From Bacteroidota bacterium (GTDB lineage: Bacteria > Bacteroidota > Bacteroidia > Chitinophagales > Chitinophagaceae): a DNA stretch of 60,579 bases. Of the stretch, positions 44,110-54,011 are shown one piece after another. Under the pieces are notes generated by a model. The model made no database searches. It saw nothing but the letters and a program-made list of their open reading frames with translations, and was not told the DNA's origin. A program made the translations under genes and the position numbers. Every line of letters begins with the position of its first letter. Within the stretch, counting starts at the first letter, position 1. The stretch is from the NCBI GenBank assembly GCA_947460175.1, contig CANHGW010000015.1:1-60579 (forward strand), written 5' to 3'.

Positions 44110-46746
44110 TTATCTGATTAGAAATATATCACCTTTTAACGTATACTCTTTTCCAGTCGATAAACAAGTGTATTGAATTAGGTAAAAATAGGTTCCAATA
44201 GTTGCTTCAACTCCTTTCGTATTACCATCCCAACTATCATTGATATTTTGAGCAGTAAATACTGCCTGCCCCCAACGATTATAAACAATGAATTTTTTCA
44301 AATCGATACCAAATGGATTTATAATTTTAAATTCATCATTTCGTAAATCATTGTTTGGAGAAAAAGCATTTGGAACAAATACATTTTCGCAACACGCAAT
44401 TTCCGGAATAAAATATTTGCCGGTCAAAAAACAATTGTTTTGATCATAAATTTGATATGTGTATTCGCCTGTTTGATTGATTTGAAATAAACCAGTACTA
44501 TTTGATGTTGCGTTAGGAGAAAGAGTGAATGTTTTAATTCCTGTTCCTCCAATACAATCTATTTGTAATGTACCTACTAAATCTTGACCACATCCATTGC
44601 TAATGTATTTAATATTACTTACAACCATTTTTTCAGGCTCTAAGACTTGCATCACAGTTGTATTAGAACAACCATTAATATCTACTACAGTAATGGTATA
44701 AATGGAGCCACTTAATGAATTGAAATTGCCATCTGAAGAAACTTGATTGGTAGGAGATAAAGTGTAGGTATCTATTGTAGAATTGCTTGTAGCTGATACA
44801 CTTATTGTTCCATCATTTAATCCATGACAAGTTACATTTGAAGCTGTGGTAGATTGAATACTAGGAGCATTCGGATTTAGTAAAGTAACTGAAGAAGTAG
44901 TGGTACAATTATTAGCATCTTTTACAGTAATGGTATATGTGTTGGAAGTCATGCTACCAATTGTATTTGATGTGCTAAATATACCTCCAATAGAATATAG
45001 TAATGTCCCCGTTCCTCCATTTGCAATTACGGTCACCTCTCCATTATTCGTTGGATTACAGCTAGGTTGTTTTACATTAATTGAATTAATTATAATTTGT
45101 GTAGGTTGGGTTATGGTAGTAGTAGAAGACGCCGTGCAATTATTTACATCTGAAACTACAATAGTATAAGTGCCAATATTTAAATTATTAAAAAGGCCAG
45201 TTGTATTTGATAGAGCTCCAGGATTTAGAGTGTAATTTAATATTCCAGTGCCACCAGTACTTATTACATTGATGATGCCATTTTGAGCATTGAAGCAATT
45301 GATATTAGAAGTATTCACTGTATTAATAAGTAATGGGTTTGGTTGCACGATAGAAACAATAGTAGAAAGTGAACAATTATTTGCATCAGATACTACGATT
45401 GTATATGTTCCAATATTTAAACTTGTAAAAAGCCCACTTGTATTTGTGTTATTTCCTGGGTTTAAAGTATATGATAATACACCTGTGCCGCCATTCGCAG
45501 TTGCAGTTATTTGTCCATTTTGATTGCCATTGCAAGTAATCGGAATGCTTGTAACATTTGTCCAACTAATAGAGGTTGGATTAATGAGGGTAATTGATTC
45601 AGTTATGGAACAACCAGTTGCATCGCTAGTTGTAACGGTAAATGTATTAGCATTTAAGTTATTAAAAAAACCGGAAACATTTGAAGTGCCACCTGGTTGT
45701 AAAAGTTGATTAATTGCACCTATACCACCAGATACTATTGTAGTAATCGATCCATTACTGGCGTTATTACATGTAGGATTGATAGCAGTCAACGTCGAGT
45801 TGATAGTCGTAATACTTTGAATAATAGTAGAGGGTTGATTACAAGGCCCACTAACAGTCAATGTAACATTGTAAGTGCCAGGAGATGAAAATACATGAAT
45901 TGGATTGGCAATAGTGCTTGTGTTGGACGCTCCAGAAATTGGATCGCCAAAATTCCACGAAAATACAGAAGGGCAAAGTGCTGATGTATTGGTAAATTGA
46001 TATCCAAGCTGAGTAGCATTGCACGCATATGCGAAATTGGCATTATTAGCAGGAGCTTCTCCAATAGTAATATCATCGAAAGCAAAGCCATCAAAATCGT
46101 TACAAATTGTACCAGCACCAAAAGCAAATCGAAATTGAACATTTGGTTCGCCTGCAAGGTTAGACATGCAATGTTGCGCAATCACCCAACCGCCACTACC
46201 ATTACCTCCAAAACAACCACCTGAAGTAGGTAATATAGTACCAGCCCAACCAGGTTTAGGATTTGCTAGCGTGTTCAATGCATTTATATTGCTTTGGTTA
46301 TACCAATTTTCATTGAGACAATTTATAGGATCAGCGCTTGTCCCAACATTATTCCATGTAGTTCCACTATTGAGTGAATATTGAAATATAGTACCATCAT
46401 ATTGATTTTCTCCTTCCCAATATACTTTCACTTTTACATGTGGGTTTTGAATATTAGTAAAATCAAAACATGGACTAGTGACATATGAACGTTGACCATA
46501 ACTATAAAAAAATCCTGATGTGCCGCCAGTCATCCAGCATTTGGTTCCGCTTCCAGCAGTTTGAATAAAATTTTTTGATGGAGTTCCCCAAGCCCAATCA
46601 TTATTAGTTCCACCACTTGTCCAACCGGATGGTCCAGCTTCGAAACTTTCGTTATATGGAAATGTATTTACAAATGAACCGCATTGTGAAAATGAAGAAT
46701 AGTAGGATATAAATAGTAAGGATAATATAAATAGAGCTCTTTGCAT
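44110..46746 (-). CDS. SprB-repeat secreted protein with PKD domain and T9SS type B tail
   Basis: About 878 residues from the ATG at 46746, which gives signal peptide MQRALFILSLLFISYYSSFS; a TTG four codons earlier is unlikely. Order: a MAM/lectin-like beta domain (about 25-235, FRFAFGAGTICNDFDGFAFD), a PKD domain (FSWNFGDPISGASNTST, VFSSPGTYNVTLTVSG), six SprB-type repeats of about 75 residues (CNGNQNGQITATANGGTG, NIGTYTIVVSDANNC), and the C-terminal type B tail (VFVPNAFSPNNDLRNDEFKI, IVYNRWGQAVF). The SprB repeats suggest a mobile or surface adhesin as in gliding Flavobacterium, but no gld or spr genes other than PorP/PorE are in the window. Confidence 0.88.
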   Translation of the reverse strand: MQRALFILSLLFISYYSSFSQCGSFVNTFPYNESFEAGPSGWTSGGTNNDWAWGTPSKNFIQTAGSGTKCWMTGGTSGFFYSYGQRSYVTSPCFDFTNIQNPHVKVKVYWEGENQYDGTIFQYSLNSGTTWNNVGTSADPINCLNENWYNQSNINALNTLANPKPGWAGTILPTSGGCFGGNGSGGWVIAQHCMSNLAGEPNVQFRFAFGAGTICNDFDGFAFDDITIGEAPANNANFAYACNATQLGYQFTNTSALCPSVFSWNFGDPISGASNTSTIANPIHVFSSPGTYNVTLTVSGPCNQPSTIIQSITTINSTLTAINPTCNNASNGSITTIVSGGIGAINQLLQPGGTSNVSGFFNNLNANTFTVTTSDATGCSITESITLINPTSISWTNVTSIPITCNGNQNGQITATANGGTGVLSYTLNPGNNTNTSGLFTSLNIGTYTIVVSDANNCSLSTIVSIVQPNPLLINTVNTSNINCFNAQNGIINVISTGGTGILNYTLNPGALSNTTGLFNNLNIGTYTIVVSDVNNCTASSTTTITQPTQIIINSINVKQPSCNPTNNGEVTVIANGGTGTLLYSIGGIFSTSNTIGSMTSNTYTITVKDANNCTTTSSVTLLNPNAPSIQSTTASNVTCHGLNDGTISVSATSNSTIDTYTLSPTNQVSSDGNFNSLSGSIYTITVVDINGCSNTTVMQVLEPEKMVVSNIKYISNGCGQDLVGTLQIDCIGGTGIKTFTLSPNATSNSTGLFQINQTGEYTYQIYDQNNCFLTGKYFIPEIACCENVFVPNAFSPNNDLRNDEFKIINPFGIDLKKFIVYNRWGQAVFTAQNINDSWDGNTKGVEATIGTYFYLIQYTCLSTGKEYTLKGDIFLIR

Positions 46747-46839
46747 AGGGTTTTTCAAATTCAGTTCAACTTACAAAGCTAATATAATTAACCTAAGTAT
46801 ATGTCATTGTATACTAATTGGAAACAATATAATAACCTG

Positions 46840-47289
46840 TTATTCTTTTAATTTCAACAACTTAGTTACAATCTTATCGATTGGAAGATCTAAGTCTTCT
46901 TCGTTCAGTTCATTTAAATTTTTCCAACGAAAATGGACTTCTTCATGTCCCACATAATTGTAATCTTTGGGAATGAATTTAAAATCTATGGATGGATAGG
47001 TAATTGGTTTGATGAAGTAATAGATACTGATGATTTGGGTATCACTATGAAATGCGGATGGTTGATAAAAATCTGTAGTGTAAAAATGATTTAATACCTC
47101 AATAGTCGTATTCATTTCTTCTATCCATTCGCGTTTGAGGCAATCAATAGTGCCTTCTCCATATTCCATGCCCCCGCCTGGAAACTTTGTAAATTCAAAA
47201 TCACCAATACGTTCGTCACTTAAAAGTATTTGATTGGATTCGTTGATCCAAATTCCATAGACACGTATGTTAAAACCTTTTTTATACAT
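46840..47289 (-). CDS. Nudix hydrolase
   Basis: 149 residues. The Nudix box is complete: GGGMEYGEGTIDCLKREWIE, where G-x5-E-x7-REWIEE supplies metal-binding Glu residues. Early FPGGGMEYG and late LNELNEEDLDLPI fit the fold. Nudix enzymes hydrolyse nucleoside diphosphate derivatives, but the substrate is not readable. Starts ATG at 47289, 52 bases from the divergent recG; the two may share a regulatory region. Confidence 0.9.
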   Translation of the reverse strand: MYKKGFNIRVYGIWINESNQILLSDERIGDFEFTKFPGGGMEYGEGTIDCLKREWIEEMNTTIEVLNHFYTTDFYQPSAFHSDTQIISIYYFIKPITYPSIDFKFIPKDYNYVGHEEVHFRWKNLNELNEEDLDLPIDKIVTKLLKLKE

Positions 47290-47341
47290 ACTCTAAGATA
47301 AAAAAATATTATTTACGAGAGTTCTTTATTTTTGAACTTCA

Positions 47342-49453
47342 ATGTTCACCCACAAAAATGATATTTTACTTACGCCCATTGAATACCTGAAAGGTGTTGG
47401 TCCGCATCGTGGTGAAGTACTTCGTAAAGAATTAGAAATACATACGTTTGGCGATTTGCTTACACATTATCCATTTAGATATATGGATAGAAGCAGCTTC
47501 GTAAAAGTAAATTCCATTCCTGAAGATGGTGCTTATGTGCAAATTATTGGGAAAATTACATTTTCAGAAATAGTTGGGACAGGAAGAGGACGAAGGCTTG
47601 TAGCGACATTTAAAGATGAAACTGGCATGCTTGAACTTGTTTGGTTTCAAGGCATTTCTTGGATGGAAAAAGTTGTTGCCAATGGAGGGCTTTTTTTAGT
47701 GTATGGTAAAGCTGTTCGTTTTAATGGATATTGGAGTATGACTCACCCTGATATGGATAAATTGGAAAGTTTGTCCCTTGATCAGTTTCCTAATTTTCAA
47801 CCTGTTTATTCTTCTACCGAAAAACTAAAAGCTAAAAGTTTAGCAGGAAGAAACTATGTCAAATTGGTACAAACATTATTTTCTCAATTGTCACAAAAAG
47901 ATATCATTGAGAATCTCCCCAGTGATATTATTACTCAGCATCAGCTCATGCCTCGATATGAAGCTTTTGTGCAAATTCATTTTCCATCAGATCAAATCCT
48001 TTTGCAGAAAGCTGTTCATCGCTTGAAGTTCGAAGAATTATTTGTACATCAAATTGGTATTTGTAAACTCAAACTGAATCAAAAGTTCATACACGGATAT
48101 CGTTTTACAAAAGTAGGAGATATATTCAATCAGTTTTATTCAACGTATTTGCCATTTGAATTGACCGATGATCAAAAAACAGTTTTGAGGGAAATAAGAC
48201 AAGATACGCAAACAGGAGCTCAAATGAATCGTTTACTTCAAGGAGATGTCGGAAGCGGCAAGACGATTGTAGCTTTGTTATGTATGTTACTTACCATAGA
48301 CAATGGCTTTCAAGCCTGTATGATGGCACCAACCGAAATTCTTGCACAACAACATTATGTTGGAATAAAAGAGTTGCTCAAGGATATGCCTATTCATATT
48401 GAATATCTTACAGGAAATATCAAAGGCAAGGCACGAAAAGAAGTTTTGAAACAATTAGCAAATGGAGATATTCAAATTTTAATAGGCACACATGCATTGA
48501 TTGAGGATCCTGTTGTATTTAATAATTTAGGATTAAGTATCATAGATGAGCAACATCGATTTGGCGTTGCGCAACGTGCTAAACTTTGGAAAAAGAATGC
48601 CTTGCCTCCTCATGTTCTAGTAATGACAGCAACCCCAATTCCAAGAACATTAGCTATGACTAGTTATGGCGATTTAGATGTATCTGTCATAAAGAATTTG
48701 CCACCAGGTCGAAAACCAATTTCAACTATTCATCGGAATGAAATACATCGAGCAAAGGTGATGGATTTTATACGACATGAAATTGACCAAGGTCGTCAAG
48801 CTTATATAGTATATCCATTGATACAAGAAAGTGAAAAAATGGATTACGAAAATCTAACCGCAGGATATGAACAAGTCAAACAATTTTTTCATGCACATAC
48901 CTACAATATCTGTATGGTACATGGTAAAATGCCACAGGATGAAAAAGAACAAAATATGAATGCATTTATCAAAGGAAATGCTCATATTATGGTAGCAACT
49001 ACTGTAATAGAAGTAGGTGTAAATGTTCCAAATGCAAGTGTGATGTTGATCGAAAGTGCTGAACGATTTGGATTGTCACAATTACATCAATTAAGAGGAA
49101 GAGTAGGGCGTGGAGCCGATAAGTCATATTGTATATTACTTACATCATCTAAAATAACATCCAATGGAAAAGAACGTATGATGACAATGGTGAACGAAAC
49201 AAGTGGGTTTGCCATTGCTGAAAAAGATCTTGAATTACGAGGTCCTGGAGAGATTGATGGTACAAGACAAAGTGGAGCACTAGATTTGCATATTGCAGAT
49301 ATTGTAAAAGATGTAAATCTTATGGAACTTACACGCAATGTTGCAATTACACTTTTAAAACAGGACCCTGATTTGATGATGGATTCTAATAGAAACTTAA
49401 AAGAGTTTTTATTGACTCGAAAGGATAAGGAAGTATGGAGTCGAATCAGTTAA
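47342..49453 (+). CDS. recG: ATP-dependent DNA helicase RecG
   Basis: Reverses stalled replication forks and branch-migrates Holliday junctions. 703 residues. N-terminal wedge/OB domain (about 60-160; AYVQIIGKITFSEIVGTGRG), then superfamily 2 helicase motifs: I LLQGDVGSGKTIVALLCM, Ia MAPTEILAQQHYVGIKELL, II SIIDEQHRFGVAQR, III MTATPIPRTLAMT, and the C-terminal half with AERFGLSQLHQLRGRVGRGA and the TRG motif region. All motifs are intact, length is typical. Ends before a minus-strand protease gene. Confidence 0.97.
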   Translation: MFTHKNDILLTPIEYLKGVGPHRGEVLRKELEIHTFGDLLTHYPFRYMDRSSFVKVNSIPEDGAYVQIIGKITFSEIVGTGRGRRLVATFKDETGMLELVWFQGISWMEKVVANGGLFLVYGKAVRFNGYWSMTHPDMDKLESLSLDQFPNFQPVYSSTEKLKAKSLAGRNYVKLVQTLFSQLSQKDIIENLPSDIITQHQLMPRYEAFVQIHFPSDQILLQKAVHRLKFEELFVHQIGICKLKLNQKFIHGYRFTKVGDIFNQFYSTYLPFELTDDQKTVLREIRQDTQTGAQMNRLLQGDVGSGKTIVALLCMLLTIDNGFQACMMAPTEILAQQHYVGIKELLKDMPIHIEYLTGNIKGKARKEVLKQLANGDIQILIGTHALIEDPVVFNNLGLSIIDEQHRFGVAQRAKLWKKNALPPHVLVMTATPIPRTLAMTSYGDLDVSVIKNLPPGRKPISTIHRNEIHRAKVMDFIRHEIDQGRQAYIVYPLIQESEKMDYENLTAGYEQVKQFFHAHTYNICMVHGKMPQDEKEQNMNAFIKGNAHIMVATTVIEVGVNVPNASVMLIESAERFGLSQLHQLRGRVGRGADKSYCILLTSSKITSNGKERMMTMVNETSGFAIAEKDLELRGPGEIDGTRQSGALDLHIADIVKDVNLMELTRNVAITLLKQDPDLMMDSNRNLKEFLLTRKDKEVWSRIS

Positions 49454-49501
49454 AGCTGATAATCAAAGTCAGAAATTTGTAATCATGCTGTTAGAAATTG
49501 A

Positions 49502-50185
49502 TTACATTATAATATTTATCATTGCATAAACATCAAGAATAGAAGTATTTTCAATGGCTATTCCATTGAAAACTTGCAAAGCAGGTTTATTCTTTTGAGG
49601 AATTTCTCGTTGAAGAAAAGCAGTGTCAATGCCATGCACAACACCATCTGTATCAAATACTGGCCCGCCACTCATTCCATTCAATGAAATGTCTTGAGTC
49701 ATAAATCCAATATAATTTTTCTCATGATCCACCACAGTAATGCTATCAATTATATAAGTAGGTTGCCAATATTGTCTTACTGCCACCACATTGATACCAC
49801 CATCTGCATTTACTGAAAGTTGTGCTAGTGGATATCCACAAAGGCAAACTGATTTGCCTGCTTTGGGTTTGTCTAATTTAATGGCAACAGGTATTGTTTC
49901 AGGTAAATCAATTTTGCCCAAAAAAATATCTCGCACAGGATCTCGATAGATTTCTATAATAGGCTGAGGCGGATTCATGATGTGGTCTGGTATATTGCCT
50001 CTATAATGACTCATCGAATTAGGTGGCATTTCTGTTATCACATGCAGTGCTGTTAAAAAATGACCTTGATCGTCAATGAAAAAACCAGTACCAGAAACGC
50101 CAATTTGAGTTGAAGCTCCATTCGTTACAGAATAGAAAATAGGGAACAAGGATTTCTTTATTTTTTCAATTGCGTTTTGATACAT
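49502..50185 (-). CDS. Trypsin-like serine protease (S1 fold), cytoplasmic
   Basis: 227 residues. Triad readable: His48 in FLTALHVITEM, Asp86 in RDPVRDIFLGKID, Ser172 in SLNGMSGGPVFD. No signal peptide, PDZ domain or membrane helix, so unlike DegP/HtrA it is a bare protease domain that probably works inside the cell or exits by a non-classical way. The oxyanion-type GxSGGP is intact, so catalysis is plausible. It is the first of several minus-strand small genes (next 30 bases upstream of the DUF1569 gene), perhaps an accessory group with stress or defence use. Confidence 0.85.
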   Translation of the reverse strand: MYQNAIEKIKKSLFPIFYSVTNGASTQIGVSGTGFFIDDQGHFLTALHVITEMPPNSMSHYRGNIPDHIMNPPQPIIEIYRDPVRDIFLGKIDLPETIPVAIKLDKPKAGKSVCLCGYPLAQLSVNADGGINVVAVRQYWQPTYIIDSITVVDHEKNYIGFMTQDISLNGMSGGPVFDTDGVVHGIDTAFLQREIPQKNKPALQVFNGIAIENTSILDVYAMINIIM

Positions 50186-50214
50186 GAATGAAGTTTATAA
50201 AATTTAATTATCTT

Positions 50215-50691
50215 TTAGTTACTTGGACTTGAAGAATTCTTTACAATATCATTTATTATTTCTAGATGATGATTAGTATGAATTTCTAAAAATACGATAG
50301 TTTTATCTAATCGTAATTTTCCGAAATAGGGGTGTTCAAAATAATGCATTTTGTTCAAGGCCGTCAATTTCGAAATGGATTCGTTGGTTTTTGAAATATG
50401 ATGTTTAAGTGTCTCCTCGTTATAGTCAATGAAAGGGATGACTATATCGGGGGATTTTGCTCTGCCACGTGGAATTTTTTTCAAATTCATAACTAACATG
50501 CGGGTAAAATTAAATTTCCATTTATAATCTTGAGGATTTGAATTGATTAATGCCTCGACTATACCATTGAGTGTTAATAAGCTATGTTCGATATGCCAAC
50601 CCACATTTGATGAAGAAACAGCTTGATTACTATGGTATACAAAAGGTATATTGGATTCCAATTTTTCAACAAGAGTGTTTAATGTATGCAT
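50215..50691 (-). CDS. DUF1569/DinB-like protein
   Basis: 158 residues, four-helix pattern with a His near the start (VGWHIEHSLLTLNGIVEALI) and two near the end (LEIHTNHHLEIINDI), the three-His metal site of the DinB/YfiT superfamily. EHPYFGKLRLDKTIVFLEIH is the DUF1569 signature. Enzymes of the superfamily are thiol- or stress-related; the reaction is unknown here. It lies 30 bases upstream of the protease gene on the same strand and 130 from the VOC gene. Confidence 0.82.
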   Translation of the reverse strand: MHTLNTLVEKLESNIPFVYHSNQAVSSSNVGWHIEHSLLTLNGIVEALINSNPQDYKWKFNFTRMLVMNLKKIPRGRAKSPDIVIPFIDYNEETLKHHISKTNESISKLTALNKMHYFEHPYFGKLRLDKTIVFLEIHTNHHLEIINDIVKNSSSPSN

Positions 50692-50820
50692 ATTTGAAAT
50701 TATGAAGGAAAGATAAGTGAATGCAATTAATTAATATAATTATGTTTATGATGTCTAATAAAAAGTAGGTATACTTATGTTTTAAGATGTTTGAATATTA
50801 ATTAATATAGTAAAAAAGAT

Positions 50821-51657
50821 TTATGCATTTAATAACGTGTCAATATCAAATTTCTGCATTTTTAAAAATGCATTTATAACCCGAGGTGCTTTTTCTTGAT
50901 CACTCATCAATGATTTTAGTATTGAGGGGATGATTTGCCAAGAAACACCAAATTGATCAGAAAGCCATCCACACATATCATATCTTCCATCTTTTCCTAG
51001 TATTTCCCAATAGTGATCAATTTCTTTTTGTGAATCACATTCTACTACAAATGAATTGCCAGGTGTGAAATTAAAATCGTGCGGATATATGCTACTCATT
51101 GTATTTAGAATAAATCCATTTAGTTTGACCTGTGCAAATAATAACGAGTCTGCTGTTTCAATAGAAGGCATTGGGTAGGGGGCTTCTAGTAAAATTTCTG
51201 AATTGCTAAATGTGTTTGTATAAAAATCAATAGCTTTTTTTACATGTTTCATTTTGTCATTTGCAAAAAGTAAGCTTGGAACTATTTTTTGAGTTGAATT
51301 AATTTTGTCAATATCTAATTGCCAATTGACGCCGTATTCATCTTCAACCCAGGCATATTGCTCAGACCAATCATATTTTCCTAAAGGCATTAGTATACGT
51401 CCATGTTCTATTAACCTATTATAGAGTCGTTCAATTTCTACAACATTTTCACAATAAATATAATATGAGATTGATGAGTTTGGTTTGTATTTATTCCCAC
51501 CATTGAGTAGCATAAATTTTGTGCCCATTAATTCAATATATGAAACCAATGGGGACTGAGAAATGATGTTTGTTTGATTAAATAATGATGAATAAAAATC
51601 AATTGACTCATTCATGGTATTGGCAATCCATATACAAGGACATATATGTTGATTCAT
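50821..51657 (-). CDS. Two-domain VOC family protein (PhnB/3-demethylubiquinone-9 type)
   Basis: 278 residues of two glyoxalase-fold halves. The first starts CPCIWIANTMNESIDFYSSL and holds YAWVEDEYGVNWQLD; the second begins VPSLLFANDKMKHVKKAIDF and holds CGWLSDQFGVSWQIIPSILK. The tandem of (D/Q)-x-(Y/F)-GV-x-WQ is usual for PhnB-like proteins, which bind a metal and small ligands; the reaction is unknown. Its start is 11 bases beyond the stop of the YdeI-CDGSH gene, so the two are likely cotranscribed. Confidence 0.9.
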   Translation of the reverse strand: MNQHICPCIWIANTMNESIDFYSSLFNQTNIISQSPLVSYIELMGTKFMLLNGGNKYKPNSSISYYIYCENVVEIERLYNRLIEHGRILMPLGKYDWSEQYAWVEDEYGVNWQLDIDKINSTQKIVPSLLFANDKMKHVKKAIDFYTNTFSNSEILLEAPYPMPSIETADSLLFAQVKLNGFILNTMSSIYPHDFNFTPGNSFVVECDSQKEIDHYWEILGKDGRYDMCGWLSDQFGVSWQIIPSILKSLMSDQEKAPRVINAFLKMQKFDIDTLLNA

Positions 51658-51668
51658 TCCGATTTGAT

Positions 51669-52313
51669 TTACTGTTTTTTTAATAGTTTATGTGATCCAT
51701 CACATGATGGCATTTTTTTTGAAAGACCACATGTGCAATCATTTATGCCTTTGCCACTAAGAATTCTGGGTATATATTGTTCTATTCTTGAAACGCGAGT
51801 TTTAGATTGTTTGCCTGTCGAAAAATATATGTTGTACCCACGTTGCCTGCCGGGTGTTAACGACTCAAAAGCTTTTTTAAAAGCACTATTATTATTTAAT
51901 ACATCCTGCAACTCATCAATAAATTCTAGTTCATTATTATTTTTTAATTCTACTTTCAATCCTATATTCTCTACTTCCATTGCTTCAAAAATATAGGCTT
52001 TAATAATCGCTTTTAAATTATAAATTTCTTGTACATGTTTAAATCGAATGACCTTACTTGATTGTGAATTTTCGCCAGGGAATACTAGTATTTTTTCTGG
52101 ATCTCCTAACAGCGCACCTTTGAAAAAACTCAATACACAGGCTTCTTTAAATGCTCCTATGATTGCTACGTTGGTGCCTTTATATGTAAAACAAGGTTGT
52201 CGCCATTTTAACTCCTCTGTGAGACCACATTCTATGAGAAGTGCTCTTAAGGCAGTCATTTCTTCTTGCCATTTTTCAGCTTTCTGTATATATGTATCAA
52301 CGCTCCCATTCAT
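51669..52313 (-). CDS. YdeI/DUF1801 protein with C-terminal CDGSH iron-sulfur tail
   Basis: 214 residues. Residues 1-130 are a DUF1801/YdeI-like fold: MTALRALLIECGLTEELKWR, QPCFTYKGTNVAIIGAFKEA. Residues 130-185 hold the YdeI C-terminal helices with FESLTPGRQRGYNIYFS. The last 25 residues are NDCTCGLSKKMPSCDGSH, an exact CDGSH motif C-x-C-x2-S-x3-P-x-C-D-G-S-H that binds a [2Fe-2S] cluster in mitoNEET-type proteins (three Cys, one His). No frameshift joins them, so the fusion is genuine. Redox or iron sensing coupled to YdeI is inference. Starts at ATG 52313, first gene of the unit with the VOC protein. Confidence 0.88.
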   Translation of the reverse strand: MNGSVDTYIQKAEKWQEEMTALRALLIECGLTEELKWRQPCFTYKGTNVAIIGAFKEACVLSFFKGALLGDPEKILVFPGENSQSSKVIRFKHVQEIYNLKAIIKAYIFEAMEVENIGLKVELKNNNELEFIDELQDVLNNNSAFKKAFESLTPGRQRGYNIYFSTGKQSKTRVSRIEQYIPRILSGKGINDCTCGLSKKMPSCDGSHKLLKKQ

Positions 52314-52909
52314 AAAATCTAATTGAATTTTTAAAACTAAACAATATCATTATTGCTCGATAAAATTAAAGAGTTTGAAGCAAACTTCATTGTCATTCAG
52401 TTTATTTATTTTAGTATGATAAACTGACTACTTGTTATTATTGGCTATTGAATTACTTCTGATATTATAAAGTAAAATGTAAAATTCTTCTTTACTTGTA
52501 AATAGGATTATACAGTTATGTAGACTTTTTACATGTTTGTATGAAATTTCCAACTATCATCTAGTTACAGAGCTTGTAGTATCAGTACCCTTGCCTTTTT
52601 TAATGGCTTTAATTTTTACTTTATATATTCTTCAATTGAATGATGATAGGTTTCAAGCTATTAGTTTCCTAAAAGTAGTAGCTAACTAATATTGATAGTC
52701 CCATTTAATCTATTATTAATGTACAAGTAAAGAGAAGATGGAATTCTACTATTTTTTAGTTTTGAATTATCTATAACAAAGCCATTAATTGCAATACTGA
52801 ATTGGTTAAATACATTAGCTAATCATTATTCTAATATATATCCACAATGATTGTGTAGGAAGCTAATATGCTTAAGTTTATCAGAAAATTCGTTTTTACT
52901 GAATTGTCT
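52314..52909. other. Gene-free AT-rich stretch
   Basis: About 600 bases without a credible reading frame in any of the six frames, with no hairpin or repeat that I could pick out. It may carry the promoter of the YdeI-CDGSH unit at its left end and remnants of a lost gene elsewhere. Confidence 0.5.
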
Positions 52910-53758
52910 TTAATGACTATTGATAAATGTATTAAAAGCACTTTTGGCTTCTTCGCTTTCAAATAACGCAGCATGTCCCGCATTTTGTACTTCAAGGAAT
53001 TCACTGTTTTTACATGTTAAGCAATCCAGAATTTGCTGTTTAAAAGTTGGCCATGAATAAAGTTGAATTGGGGTGTCTTTTAAGCCTTGTACAAAAAGAA
53101 TTGGTGATTTAAATCCTTTAGTAAAATTGAGTAAAGATCGTTCGTAATAAGGGCCTGGATTTATGCTGGTTGTGCCGTATGTATTTTTAAGTAATGTACA
53201 AGTAATGCCATTTTGTATTTGACCATTTTCTTCGAGTTGACATCGATAGACTAAATTGAGTGGACCTGGTCCATTGGCTATTACGCCATTTGTTTCATGC
53301 ATGGTATTTAATCGTGTTACGAGGTATCCACCTTGAGAATGTCCGCCTAGAAATATTTTCTTGACAGTAATGCCAAGTTCTTGACTAGCATTATTTTTAA
53401 CCCAAAGTAAAGCAGCTTCAGCATGCGCTATATTATCACCCATCAATAGATTTTCTTCGGGGTATGCAACACTCACAAACATTATATCGGTTCTGTTTAG
53501 AATCTTTCTAAATGCTTCTAATGTATTATTTGCAGCTTCCAATATTTTATTATCATACAGTACAGTGCCGTGATAAAGTATCAATACATCTACATCATTG
53601 TTGACCGGTTTGTCTATCACGACATCTACTTGTATGCCATTATAATTAATTTTTTTTGTCGTATTATATGCTACACCTGGTACCTGAATCTGAGTGTTTT
53701 TGCAAGAAATGCTTGTACACAAAAGGGTCAAAAGGGTTAAAATGTAAAGTTGTTGCAT
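52910..53758 (-). CDS. Alpha/beta hydrolase lipoprotein
   Basis: 282 residues. Lipoprotein signal with Cys19 (LCTSISCKN). Alpha/beta hydrolase fold: oxyanion loop LILYHGTVLYD, nucleophile Ser141 in FLGGHSQGGY (GxSxG form GHSQG), Asp region VQGLKDTPIQLYSWP, and His near residue 266 in NAGHAALFES. Membrane anchoring of an esterase or peptidase-like enzyme is implied; substrate unknown. The gene is alone between two gene-free stretches. Confidence 0.85.
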   Translation of the reverse strand: MQQLYILTLLTLLCTSISCKNTQIQVPGVAYNTTKKINYNGIQVDVVIDKPVNNDVDVLILYHGTVLYDNKILEAANNTLEAFRKILNRTDIMFVSVAYPEENLLMGDNIAHAEAALLWVKNNASQELGITVKKIFLGGHSQGGYLVTRLNTMHETNGVIANGPGPLNLVYRCQLEENGQIQNGITCTLLKNTYGTTSINPGPYYERSLLNFTKGFKSPILFVQGLKDTPIQLYSWPTFKQQILDCLTCKNSEFLEVQNAGHAALFESEEAKSAFNTFINSH

Positions 53759-54011
53759 TGTAAGAATGATTAGTGATTATTATAGACTCAAAATTAAGAC
53801 ATAAGTTTATTAAGTTTCATTAAAATTTAAAATGTGACTACTTTAATCTAAATCAACTATACCGACTTTATCAACAACCTAAATGACGTGATTCTTGAAA
53901 TACAAAATTGGATAGGCTGTCGTAAAAGTATGTAGTTGTAATGCCATGGTCAAGTATTTCTTTACCTTATGATAGGGTTTGATATTAACATGTATATTCA
54001 CGTATGCCTTT
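53759..54011. other. Gene-free stretch
   Basis: AT-rich, no reading frame or clear hairpin; it lies between the hydrolase gene and a decayed minus-strand gene. Confidence 0.5.

Noticed and set aside
44900-46384. Several long plus-strand frames inside the SprB-repeat gene
   Set aside because: They mirror the low-complexity repeats of the minus-strand gene, have no signal of independent genes and overlap each other.
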